Part shown: piece by piece, positions 55,701-62,892 of the stretch
How positions within the stretch are numbered: position 1 is the first letter of the stretch
How the letters are laid out: the number at the start of each line of letters is the position of its first letter
NCBI RefSeq assembly: GCF_005491205.1
Contig: NZ_CP028035.1
Coordinates: 1,612,001 to 1,676,000, forward strand
Direction of reading: 5' to 3'
DNA length: 64,000 bases
Source: Nissabacter sp. SGAir0207
GTDB lineage: Bacteria; Pseudomonadota; Gammaproteobacteria; Enterobacterales; Enterobacteriaceae
Notes under the pieces: generated by a model
Told to the model about the DNA's origin: nothing
Databases searched by the model: none
The model's input: only the letters and a program-made list of their open reading frames with translations
Translations under genes and position numbers: made by a program

Positions 55701-56045
55701 ACGCCCGCGAAAGGGCCAGCCGCGCCGGGAGCGCGTCTGGGCCGGCCCGGAAGCCCGGAGACGCAGCGAGGGTCACCCGCGAGAGCGGGCAATGATTAGC
55801 CACTCCACCCAAAAGCGCGCGGGTGCAGGGCCGGCGCGCCGGCAGGCCCTGCTCGGTTGAGGCTCCGGGGTACAGGCAGAAAAAGGAACTCGAACAACCG
55901 AAACCCTTCTCCGGCCTAAGCTAGGCCACAGGCATTCGCTATGCCCGAAACCCTACTCCGCCCCCAGCGCGCCCACAGGCACCCACGAGTGCCTGAACCC
56001 TTCTCCGGCCTAGCGAAGTCACAGGCAATCGCAATGCCTGAAAAC
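55700..56045 (-). repeat. Island repeat module, copy D (right boundary)
   Basis: Inverted relative to A, B and C. It contains the palindrome GCCGGCGCGCCGGC (55830-55843), CCCTGCTCGGTTGAGG and CCGAAACCCTTCTCCGGCC, then reversed forms of the GTGGGCGCGCT and GGCATTGCGATTGCC blocks out to about 56040. It ends at the stop of ppkA. With copy A it flanks the island as an inverted pair about 10 kb apart. Confidence 0.9.
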
Positions 56046-56046
56046 T

Positions 56047-57498
56047 TTACCTCCCCCCCTTGGGGGCGATTAACCATGTTCCCGCCCGGTCAATCTCCAG
56101 CGTCTGGCTACCGCGTGGCTGGGTGCCAGCGCGGATCTCCAGCTGGTAGTGACCGGCCGGCAGGAACAGCATCGCGAAGCCGCTGGTGTTGATCTTCACC
56201 TCCTGTGGCTGGCCGTTCAGCAATACCTGCTCATCGGGTTGCAGACGGAAATAGACCTGCGCCAGCGGCGTGCCGGGGGCGGCTGGGGCGGTGGCGCTGC
56301 TCGCCGGGCCATCGCCGCTGTCAGTTGCCGGGGCCAGCGCGGCCGGGGCGGGGGCGCGGTTATCCACGGTGGCCGGGTCTTGCGCGTCACCCGAGCCGGT
56401 CGCCAGCCAGGCGATGGCGGCGACCACGGCGGCCAGCACCAGCCCGCCAGCTACCAGCACCAGCCAGGGGCGGCTGGCGCGTGACTGATTGGCAGCCACC
56501 ACCTCCGCCACCGGCACCGCAGCGGCGGCGGCCGGGTGGGCGGCGTTCAGCACCGCGGCTGGCGCGGTCATCGGCGAACTGGCAATCTCATTCACCTCGG
56601 TGACCGGCAACTCCAGCTCGGCGGCCATCTGGTCAATCGACTGCGGACGATCCTCCGGCTTCAGCGCCAGCGCATGATCCACCACCTGCAACAGCCCCAG
56701 TGAATAGCCAGCGGGTCGGCGCTGCACCAGCGGTACGTAACTGTCCTCAATGCTGCGCACCACGCTCACCGGCGGCGGCGCGTCAGCAATCAGCGTATGC
56801 AGCACCGCGCCCAGCGCGTAAATGTCCGTCCACGGCCCCTGCTCGCCGTCGCTCTCCTCCATATACTGCTCAATCGGCGCGAAGCCCGGCTTCAGCATCA
56901 CCTCGGTCTCGTCAGAGAGGTTGCCAATCTCCTTGCGCGCCGAGCCAAAATCGAGCAGCACCGGCAACTGGTTCTCCTGAATCTGGATATTGTCCAGCGA
57001 GATATCGCGGTGCAGGTAACCCTCCTGATGGATGGTGCGGATGGCGCTGAACAGCGGCGGCAGCAGCTGGCGGATCCACGCCTCGTCCATCACCTCCGGT
57101 TGCTGCGTCTTCAGGTTCTTCAGGCTGGAGCCGGTATAGAACTGGGTGCCCATATAGGCGGTGCCGTTCTCCTCCCAGAAGCGCAACACATGCAGCAGGC
57201 CGGGGTGGGAGAAACGCGCCAGCAGGCGTGCCTCCTGGATAAAGCTGTGCAGCCCGGCCTGGAAGGTCTTGCTAAAGCGGTCACTGCGCACGCCTACGCT
57301 CAGATCCTCGTTGCGCTGCGCCAGCTTGGTCGGCATGTACTCCTTGATGGCGATCACCCGCTCCAGCTGGTGATCGTAGGCGCGGTAGACAATGCCGAAG
57401 CCGCCCTCGCCAATCACCTCCAAAATCTCAAACTCCCGGAAACGGTAGCCTACCGGCAGGCTGTTGGAGGGGCGCTGACTCTGTTCAATTCCCGACAT
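56047..57498 (-). CDS. ppkA: T6SS serine/threonine protein kinase PpkA
   Basis: A 483-aa membrane kinase. The glycine loop is GEGGFG (30-35), with K52 in AIKEY, HRDISLDN (153-160) and DFG (173-175). A single transmembrane helix lies near residue 340 (LVLVAGGLVLAAVVAAIAWL), and the periplasmic C-terminal part is PEGA-like (FLPAGHYQLEIRAG). It starts the threonine phosphorylation pathway that activates type VI secretion through the FHA protein. Last gene of the leftward run; the stop abuts repeat copy D, so any downstream T6SS genes are absent here. Confidence 0.93.
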   Translation of the reverse strand: MSGIEQSQRPSNSLPVGYRFREFEILEVIGEGGFGIVYRAYDHQLERVIAIKEYMPTKLAQRNEDLSVGVRSDRFSKTFQAGLHSFIQEARLLARFSHPGLLHVLRFWEENGTAYMGTQFYTGSSLKNLKTQQPEVMDEAWIRQLLPPLFSAIRTIHQEGYLHRDISLDNIQIQENQLPVLLDFGSARKEIGNLSDETEVMLKPGFAPIEQYMEESDGEQGPWTDIYALGAVLHTLIADAPPPVSVVRSIEDSYVPLVQRRPAGYSLGLLQVVDHALALKPEDRPQSIDQMAAELELPVTEVNEIASSPMTAPAAVLNAAHPAAAAAVPVAEVVAANQSRASRPWLVLVAGGLVLAAVVAAIAWLATGSGDAQDPATVDNRAPAPAALAPATDSGDGPASSATAPAAPGTPLAQVYFRLQPDEQVLLNGQPQEVKINTSGFAMLFLPAGHYQLEIRAGTQPRGSQTLEIDRAGTWLIAPKGGR

Positions 57499-57511
57499 AG
57501 TGGCTTCTCTG

Positions 57512-58453
57512 TTAGTTAACCGTACGATAGGCCGCAGCGGCCGGGTCGCGCATTTCAGGGCTGACCTTCTCCACTAGCAGGAAGGTCAGGGCAGTGCTGG
57601 TCTGGGGCAGCAGCGGCAGGTAGGCGGCCTGCGCCAGCCCCATCGCCTGCTTCAGCGTGTCCGGATCGGCGGCCTCTTTGCGGCTGATCTGCAACACCAC
57701 GCGGCCATCAAAGCGCCAGGCGTGCAGCGCCGGGTCAAACGGCAGCAGCAGGAAGCTGTCCGGTGCCTTCTCACTGTTGGAGAGCAGCATCTGGCGGTTG
57801 TCGGCGCTCACCACCGCCAGCGCGGCGCTGGTTGGGTTGAGGTTGGCGAGCGGGAAACCGCGGTAGAAGGTCAGGGGCGTTGGCGCGGCGCTGGCGGAGG
57901 GGGTCACGCTGACCTCGCTGCGATCGGTCATCCAGCCATCCGGGGTGCAGGTGACGCTATCGCCGCTTGGGATGAACATCGCACTGCCGTCGCGTTCGGC
58001 GTCCCAGAAGGTGCGGATATGGCAGCCGTTCGGCAGGGAGAAGGTAATGGGCGTCTGACCATCGGCTGGCGCGCCGGGCACTGCCGGGCCAGCGGCGGCA
58101 TCGGGCAGCACCACCGGCTGCCACTCGCCGCTCTTCAGCGCATCGCCCTGTGCCAGCCGTGCGCCCTCCTTATTATTCAGGGTGAAGGCGAGGTGGGTGG
58201 TCTCGGTACACTGCTTCTCAATCAGGGTGCCGACGCGCGGCAGGAAGTCGTTCAGCACCGCCGGGTCTTTGCTCTCCAGCGAGACGATCCGCAGCGGCAG
58301 CGTCGGCTGGCACCAATCTTCCGGCTGGTTGCTCTTGACGTCATCGATGTAGATCTCCAGCTTCAGGCTGGGCGAGTAAGCCAGACGGTAATCCTGCGCC
58401 TGCGCGGCTGGCACGGCCAGCAAGGCGACAACTCCTGACATCCATAATTTCAT
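57512..58453 (-). CDS. T6SS-linked periplasmic protein of unknown function (313 aa)
   Basis: A signal peptide (MKLWMSGVVALLAVPAAQA) leads a 294-residue mature protein with four cysteines in pairs (DWCQP/KQCTE and NGCHI/VTCTP), probably disulfide-bonded. I do not recognise a named domain. It lies between pppA and ppkA with short gaps, so it may be a periplasmic partner or sensor for the PpkA ectodomain (inference). An upstream ATG at 58483 overlaps pppA; 58453 has AGGG upstream and fits the signal peptide. Confidence 0.75.
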   Translation of the reverse strand: MKLWMSGVVALLAVPAAQAQDYRLAYSPSLKLEIYIDDVKSNQPEDWCQPTLPLRIVSLESKDPAVLNDFLPRVGTLIEKQCTETTHLAFTLNNKEGARLAQGDALKSGEWQPVVLPDAAAGPAVPGAPADGQTPITFSLPNGCHIRTFWDAERDGSAMFIPSGDSVTCTPDGWMTDRSEVSVTPSASAAPTPLTFYRGFPLANLNPTSAALAVVSADNRQMLLSNSEKAPDSFLLLPFDPALHAWRFDGRVVLQISRKEAADPDTLKQAMGLAQAAYLPLLPQTSTALTFLLVEKVSPEMRDPAAAAYRTVN

Positions 58454-58488
58454 AGCGAACCCTGACTGTGTGTAGGTAGACATAAGCC

Positions 58489-59271
58489 TCAACCCCGTTT
58501 CGACGGCATAAAGCGGCCGGCATCCGGAAAGGAGTGCATCAGGGTGGTCTCCTGTGGGGAGCCGACCCAAACGGCAATGGCACTGTAGTTATCACTGTTG
58601 TTTTCGTTCTGCCGGGCGCGATCCATCAACGCAATCCACTCATTGGGCGAGTTGACCATGTGCAGCGACTGCTCCAGCTCCGCCTCGGTGAAGCTGTGCC
58701 AGAAGCCGTCGGTGCAGAGCAGGAACACGTCGCCATCCTCCAGTTGCAGCACGTCGCTGTAGCTGGCGTCCCGCGCCTCATCCAGCCCCAGCGCGAAGTA
58801 GAGCAGGTTGCCATTGATCCCCTGCGTGGAGAAACCGGCGTCCTTCATCTGCTGCACCAGACTGTGGTCGGTGGTCACCTCCGACAGGTAGCCACGGCGG
58901 AACAGGTAGAGTCGGCTGTCGCCCGCGTGCGCCCAGTAGGCCAGCGAGTAGTCGCGATCGATGAACAAGCTGACCAGCGTGGTGCCCATCTTCGCCAGCG
59001 TGGCGTCTTCGCGCTGGCGACGGCGGATGGCGGCGTTGGCCCCGGTCACGTAGCGGCGGATGCTCTGGGCATCCAGATGCTGCTCGCCATCAAACTGCGC
59101 CAGAATGGCGTCCCGCGCGATCCTGGCCGCCACCTCACCGCCGGGCAGGCCAGCGATGCCGTCACACACCACAAAGCAGGCAGAGCGCTGGCCAATCACC
59201 TCACCGGTCTGGTCTTGATTGGTGGCACGGCTGCCGCGCTGCGAGGTGGAGGCGATCGTTATATTCATCAT
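58489..59271 (-). CDS. pppA: T6SS PP2C-family phosphatase PppA
   Basis: A 260-aa metal-dependent phosphatase. N-terminal SQRGSRATNQDQTGEV, DGxxG in VVCDGIAGLPGGEVAAR, AHAGDSRLYLFR, and NNSDNYSAIAVWV supply the PP2C metal ligands. It reverses PpkA phosphorylation of the FHA protein and so switches T6SS off. The start overlaps the tagH stop by 4 bases. Confidence 0.95.
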   Translation of the reverse strand: MMNITIASTSQRGSRATNQDQTGEVIGQRSACFVVCDGIAGLPGGEVAARIARDAILAQFDGEQHLDAQSIRRYVTGANAAIRRRQREDATLAKMGTTLVSLFIDRDYSLAYWAHAGDSRLYLFRRGYLSEVTTDHSLVQQMKDAGFSTQGINGNLLYFALGLDEARDASYSDVLQLEDGDVFLLCTDGFWHSFTEAELEQSLHMVNSPNEWIALMDRARQNENNSDNYSAIAVWVGSPQETTLMHSFPDAGRFMPSKRG

Positions 59272-60560
59272 TCGTCCGGTTTGATCTGGGAATCTTTGTA
59301 CTGGTTGACCTCGGCGTCATAGGCGCGCAGGAACGCCTCGCCAAACAGCGTGTGGAAATCGTTCTCCACCTCACCGGCGGTCTTTTGATAAGTGCGGGTG
59401 AAGTGATCCCACAGCGCCCCCTTGCGGCTGGGGGAGAGCGAGAAGCGCGGCGCGTTGCCCTCGCGGCGCGCCTCCTCCTCCAGCCGGTCTGGGTTGAAGG
59501 ATTGCAGCATGGCGGAGATGATGGCGCGGATGCCAGCGATCATCCCCAGCTGGTGCGCCTGCAAATCAATCAGCGCATCGCGCACCGCCTGCTCCGGCGG
59601 CATAAAGCCCGGCATCTTGCTGCCGAACATCTGCATCAGCACGGTTTTGCCCGAAGGCAGCAGCTTGAACGGGTTATTGGCCTCATCAAGGATCATCGTC
59701 ATCTCCGCCTTCACGCCGCGCTTGAGGATCGAGCGCGAGGAGAGCAGGGCGACGGTGCCCTGTGAGAAGAGGCTCAGCAGGCGGCCCACCTCGTTGAGCT
59801 GGTGCTCATCGAAGCGCGGCGGCGGTTGCAGGTCATTCAGCCCCATCCCCTCCAGCAGCGCGTCGAGCATGTTGCCATCCAGCGCCTGCTGGCTACCGTG
59901 CAACAGGTTGCTGTGGCGCGGCACCGGTGGCGCGGTGTAGCCCACCGGATCGATGCCCAGACGGCCGGGGCGCACCGGTGCGCGCGGTGTCTCCACCGGG
60001 GCCGGGGCAGTGGGCAGCGGGGCCTCCTGCATCGCCTGCTGGCGCATCAGCAACGCCTGCTCAGCGCGCTGCTGCGCCTGCGCGTCATAGGGGGCGGCGG
60101 GCTGCACGAACTCGGCCTGATCCTGCGGCACCACGGGCGGCACAATCACCGGCTGCGGCGCAACGACCGGCTGGGGGGCCGCAACGGGTTGCGGCGGCAC
60201 TGCCTCGGCGGGCGGGGTGGTGTAGGAGGGCGGCGGGGCCGACTGGCTCAGGTCGGTCACCTGCAACTGGTAGTCATCGATGTCCAGCAGGTCGCCATCC
60301 TGCAACTCCACCTGCCGACCGCGCTCCAGCGGGATGTCGTTGAGCACCACCCGCGTCACGTTGCCGCGGTTGGTGATGCGGCACTCACCCTCTGCCGAAA
60401 TATGCACGATGGCCTGCAACCGCGAGATGGCGCGGTCCTCATCAGGCAACACCAGGTTATTGTCCACGCTGCGGCCGATGGTTCCGCCGGGCGGCAGGAA
60501 GTCAAAGCTGCTTTGCGGGGGAAAATGGCCCTGTTTACTCTTAACAATCGTGAATCGCAT
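59268..60560 (-). CDS. tagH: T6SS FHA-domain protein TagH/Fha
   Basis: A 430-aa protein. The N-terminal FHA domain (residues about 20-95) has GR at 29-30 and SR at 46-47 for phosphothreonine binding. A Pro/Gln/Val-rich linker follows (about 115-215). The C-terminal T6SS FHA-associated domain includes LLSLFSQGTVALLSSRSILK and NPFKLLPSGKTVLMQMFGSK. It is the PpkA/PppA target that promotes T6SS assembly. The start at 60560 (MRFTIVKSKQ) has AGGA 8 bases upstream. Confidence 0.94.
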   Translation of the reverse strand: MRFTIVKSKQGHFPPQSSFDFLPPGGTIGRSVDNNLVLPDEDRAISRLQAIVHISAEGECRITNRGNVTRVVLNDIPLERGRQVELQDGDLLDIDDYQLQVTDLSQSAPPPSYTTPPAEAVPPQPVAAPQPVVAPQPVIVPPVVPQDQAEFVQPAAPYDAQAQQRAEQALLMRQQAMQEAPLPTAPAPVETPRAPVRPGRLGIDPVGYTAPPVPRHSNLLHGSQQALDGNMLDALLEGMGLNDLQPPPRFDEHQLNEVGRLLSLFSQGTVALLSSRSILKRGVKAEMTMILDEANNPFKLLPSGKTVLMQMFGSKMPGFMPPEQAVRDALIDLQAHQLGMIAGIRAIISAMLQSFNPDRLEEEARREGNAPRFSLSPSRKGALWDHFTRTYQKTAGEVENDFHTLFGEAFLRAYDAEVNQYKDSQIKPDE

Positions 60561-60666
60561 AACATATTCCTGCAGTGGTGTCTGGCGCGGGCGCCCCACC
60601 GGGCATCCGCCCGCGCAATGGCGCCGGGGCCGGCTGACGGCGGCCGGCCGGTCGCACCCTTATGGG

Positions 60667-61089
60667 TTACGGTTGGTCAAGCTGCGCGGCGAAACGGGCA
60701 AACAGGCGGCCCGCCTCCCCGCTGTGGTAGAGGTCGATACAGGCGACGGTGTGATAGCTTCCCGCCACCGGCCCGGCAAAGGGGCGGTCGAGGAAGCGAT
60801 CGATCAGGGCATCGCCCGCGCTATAGGCCGCGGCGGGCAGCAGGCTCTTCCCGGCATACAGGGCCGCCGACCGGTGGGCGTCCGCAGAGAGCGCGCTGGC
60901 GCTGTCCGCCTTGGCAATGCAGCGGCTAAACAGCCAGTTGCGGAACAGCGCCTCCTGGACGGGTTCGGCTGGATGGATCGCGAGGGTTGCTGCGTTGTCT
61001 GATGCCCGGGCACCGGAGCCAACATTTACCGCCACCAAAACCAGCAGCGATTTTAAACAAATACCAATAGAGTTTTTACTGCTTTTCAT
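60667..61089 (-). CDS. Tai4-like T6SS amidase immunity protein (orphan)
   Basis: A 140-aa protein with signal peptide (cut near GSGARA) and a helical mature domain with two cysteines: LFRNWLFSRCIAKADSASAL and YHTVACIDLYHSGEAGRLF. The C-I-A-K and CIDLYHS pattern, plus an ALIDRFLDR helix, match periplasmic Tai4/Rap-type immunity proteins that block Tae4 peptidoglycan amidases. No tae4 gene is adjacent, so it looks like an orphan or a defence gene against competitors. Upstream of tagH on the same strand. Confidence 0.75.
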   Translation of the reverse strand: MKSSKNSIGICLKSLLVLVAVNVGSGARASDNAATLAIHPAEPVQEALFRNWLFSRCIAKADSASALSADAHRSAALYAGKSLLPAAAYSAGDALIDRFLDRPFAGPVAGSYHTVACIDLYHSGEAGRLFARFAAQLDQP

Positions 61090-61139
61090 TAGAATTTTTA
61101 CTTATTCTTAAAATCCAGGGTGAAGGTCAACCCGGTCAC

Positions 61140-61628
61140 TCACTCGATGATCCAGGTCTCGGACGCATCCTTGCAGGCTTTGCTGTCTTCGCCGACCGTC
61201 ACGCAGTCATTTTTCGCCTTCACGCGGCGCGGGCGATCCTGGCGCAGGGTCGCCTGATAGTGGGTGCTTGGCACCCCCGCGTTGAAGGGCACGTAACCAA
61301 CCAGATTGCCCTCCTTCTCTTCACTGATCGCCAGCCAGCGGTTGTTCGGCTGACCAATCACGTAAAACGGCTTGGCATTGGTGAGGTAACCCACCACCTG
61401 GCCGCCGTAGTCCGGGCGGGTCATGATGCTGGCGGCATACAGGCTGGTGTATGGCTGGTTAATCGGTTTCAGGCTGGCCGGCACCTCAATGGCGCGGCGG
61501 TGCTTGAGCGTCAGGTCGCCGACCTGACTGGTGATGATGTCGTCCGGGCCATCCTTGTGCAGCGGGCCGGATTTACAGGCGCTAAGCGCCAGCGTTGTCA
61601 ACAGTACCAGCATGATGCGTGTTTTCAC
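61140..61628 (-). CDS. T6SS-linked lipoprotein with SH3-like domain (162 aa)
   Basis: GTG start at 61628 with AGAGGA upstream. The signal (VKTRIMLVLLTTLALSACKS) has lipobox ALSAC. The mature part contains YASIMTRPDYGGQVVGYLTN and GQPNNRWLAISEEKEGNLVG, resembling a bacterial SH3 fold. It is first in the leftward run ending in ppkA, so it may share their expression. Role unknown; a T6SS-associated sensor or scaffold is possible. The longer frame to 61703 runs past the signal peptide and is not used. Confidence 0.75.
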   Translation of the reverse strand: MKTRIMLVLLTTLALSACKSGPLHKDGPDDIITSQVGDLTLKHRRAIEVPASLKPINQPYTSLYAASIMTRPDYGGQVVGYLTNAKPFYVIGQPNNRWLAISEEKEGNLVGYVPFNAGVPSTHYQATLRQDRPRRVKAKNDCVTVGEDSKACKDASETWIIE

Positions 61629-61878
61629 AATGTCCTCTTTGTTGTCCGGCTCACTTCTTGAACGGATATATTTAGCGCTAACGGAACGCGAATGCGAATT
61701 CATTTAGCCCAATTATATTGACTCAGCGCCCTGATTGTACTGAAAAAAAGCCAGAAGAGTAGATTCTCAGATTCCCTTTAGCGCAGAATGGCATAAGTGT
61801 TGCGTTTTTCTTCTTTTGCATCAGGCCTATTCCGCCGTATCTATAGGCTTATCTGAAGGATGCATAAGGAGATAAATC
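61629..61878. promoter_or_regulatory. Divergent control region between the T6SS regulatory genes and cbl-like gene
   Basis: A 250-bp A+T-rich gap (notably 61735-61830) between the lipoprotein gene (minus) and the LysR gene (plus). LysR-type genes are commonly autoregulated from such gaps; no exact operator was recognised. Confidence 0.5.
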
Positions 61879-62835
61879 GTGAACTTCCAGCAGCTAAAAA
61901 TCATCCGCGAATCCGCGCGCTGCGGCTTCAACCTGACTGACGTGGCCAACGCGCTCTACACCTCCCAATCCGGCGTCTCGCGCCATATCCGCGAGCTGGA
62001 GGAGGAGCTGGGGATTGAGATCTTCATCCGCCGCGGCAAACGGCTGCTCGGCATGACCGAGCCGGGCAAGGAGCTGCTGGTGGTGGCGGAGCGCATCCTC
62101 AATGACGCGGGCAACATCCGCCGGCTGGCCGATGTCTTCAGCAACAGCGACAATGGCGAACTGCACATCGCCACCACCCACACCCAGGCACGCTACAGCC
62201 TGCCACGCATCATTAAGGAGTTCCGCGGCCTCTACCCACGCGTGCGCCTGACCCTCAATCAGGCGACGCCGGAGGAGATTGTCGCGATGCTGCACAGCGG
62301 CGAGGCGGACATCGGCATCGCCAGTGAGCGGCTGATGAGCGATGAGGATGTGGCGGCCTTCCCCTATTTCCGCTGGCACCACGCGGTGGTGGTGCAGGCC
62401 GGGCACCCGCTGGCGGAGCAGGGCACGCCAGTAACGCTGGAGCAACTCAGCACGCTGCCGCTGATCACCTACCGCCACGGCATCACCGGGCGCGGCAAGG
62501 TAGACGCCGCCTTCAAGCACGCTGGCCTGACACCGGACATCACCCTTAGCGCGCAGGACTCGGATGTGATCAAGACCTATGTCGAGCTGGGGCTGGGCGT
62601 CGGCATCGTGGCGGACATGTCCGAGGATCGCGCCCGCGATCAGGGGCTGATCTACCTCAACGCCGAGCACCTGTTTGACGCCAACACTGTCTGGCTGGGG
62701 CTAAAGCGCAGCCAGTTGCAGCGCAACTTCGCCTGGCAGTTCATCCAACTCTGCAACCCGGCGCTCTCCCTGACTGAGATCAAGGAGAAGGTGTTCGCCA
62801 GCCAGCTGGAGACGGTGGGCGACTACCAGATCTGA
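61879..62835 (+). CDS. cbl: Cbl/CysB-type LysR transcriptional regulator
   Basis: A 318-aa LTTR very similar in pattern to Cbl: MNFQQLKIIRESARCGFNLT, YTSQSGVSRHIRELEEELGI (HTH), RRGKRLLGMTEPGKELL, HTQARYSLP, LSAQDSDVIKTYVELGLGVG, LFDANTVWLGLKR and the terminal DYQI. Cbl activates sulfonate and taurine use under sulfate limitation. CysB itself shares most of these motifs, but position and terminal residues favour Cbl or a Cbl-like paralogue. GGAG precedes the GTG start. Confidence 0.88.
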   Translation: MNFQQLKIIRESARCGFNLTDVANALYTSQSGVSRHIRELEEELGIEIFIRRGKRLLGMTEPGKELLVVAERILNDAGNIRRLADVFSNSDNGELHIATTHTQARYSLPRIIKEFRGLYPRVRLTLNQATPEEIVAMLHSGEADIGIASERLMSDEDVAAFPYFRWHHAVVVQAGHPLAEQGTPVTLEQLSTLPLITYRHGITGRGKVDAAFKHAGLTPDITLSAQDSDVIKTYVELGLGVGIVADMSEDRARDQGLIYLNAEHLFDANTVWLGLKRSQLQRNFAWQFIQLCNPALSLTEIKEKVFASQLETVGDYQI

Positions 62836-62892
62836 CCCGGCACGCTTCTTGCAGCACAGTGCTCCTGGCTTTTGCTGATGGAGTGCTGGCTG

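Larger units (their letters stand above)
54614..56046. other. Repeat-filled gap at the right end of the island
   Basis: 1.43 kb with no supportable gene. It is occupied mostly by repeat copy C, the four-unit 119-bp tandem array and repeat copy D. Frames such as 54715-55065 and 55532-55860 only translate repeat DNA. Between 55116 and 55232 there is about 115 bp of unassigned A+T-rich sequence. Confidence 0.75.

Noticed and set aside
45908..56045. Insertion sequence or integrase-type element
   Set aside because: No transposase, integrase, tRNA target or direct repeat could be found, so only a repeat family is claimed.
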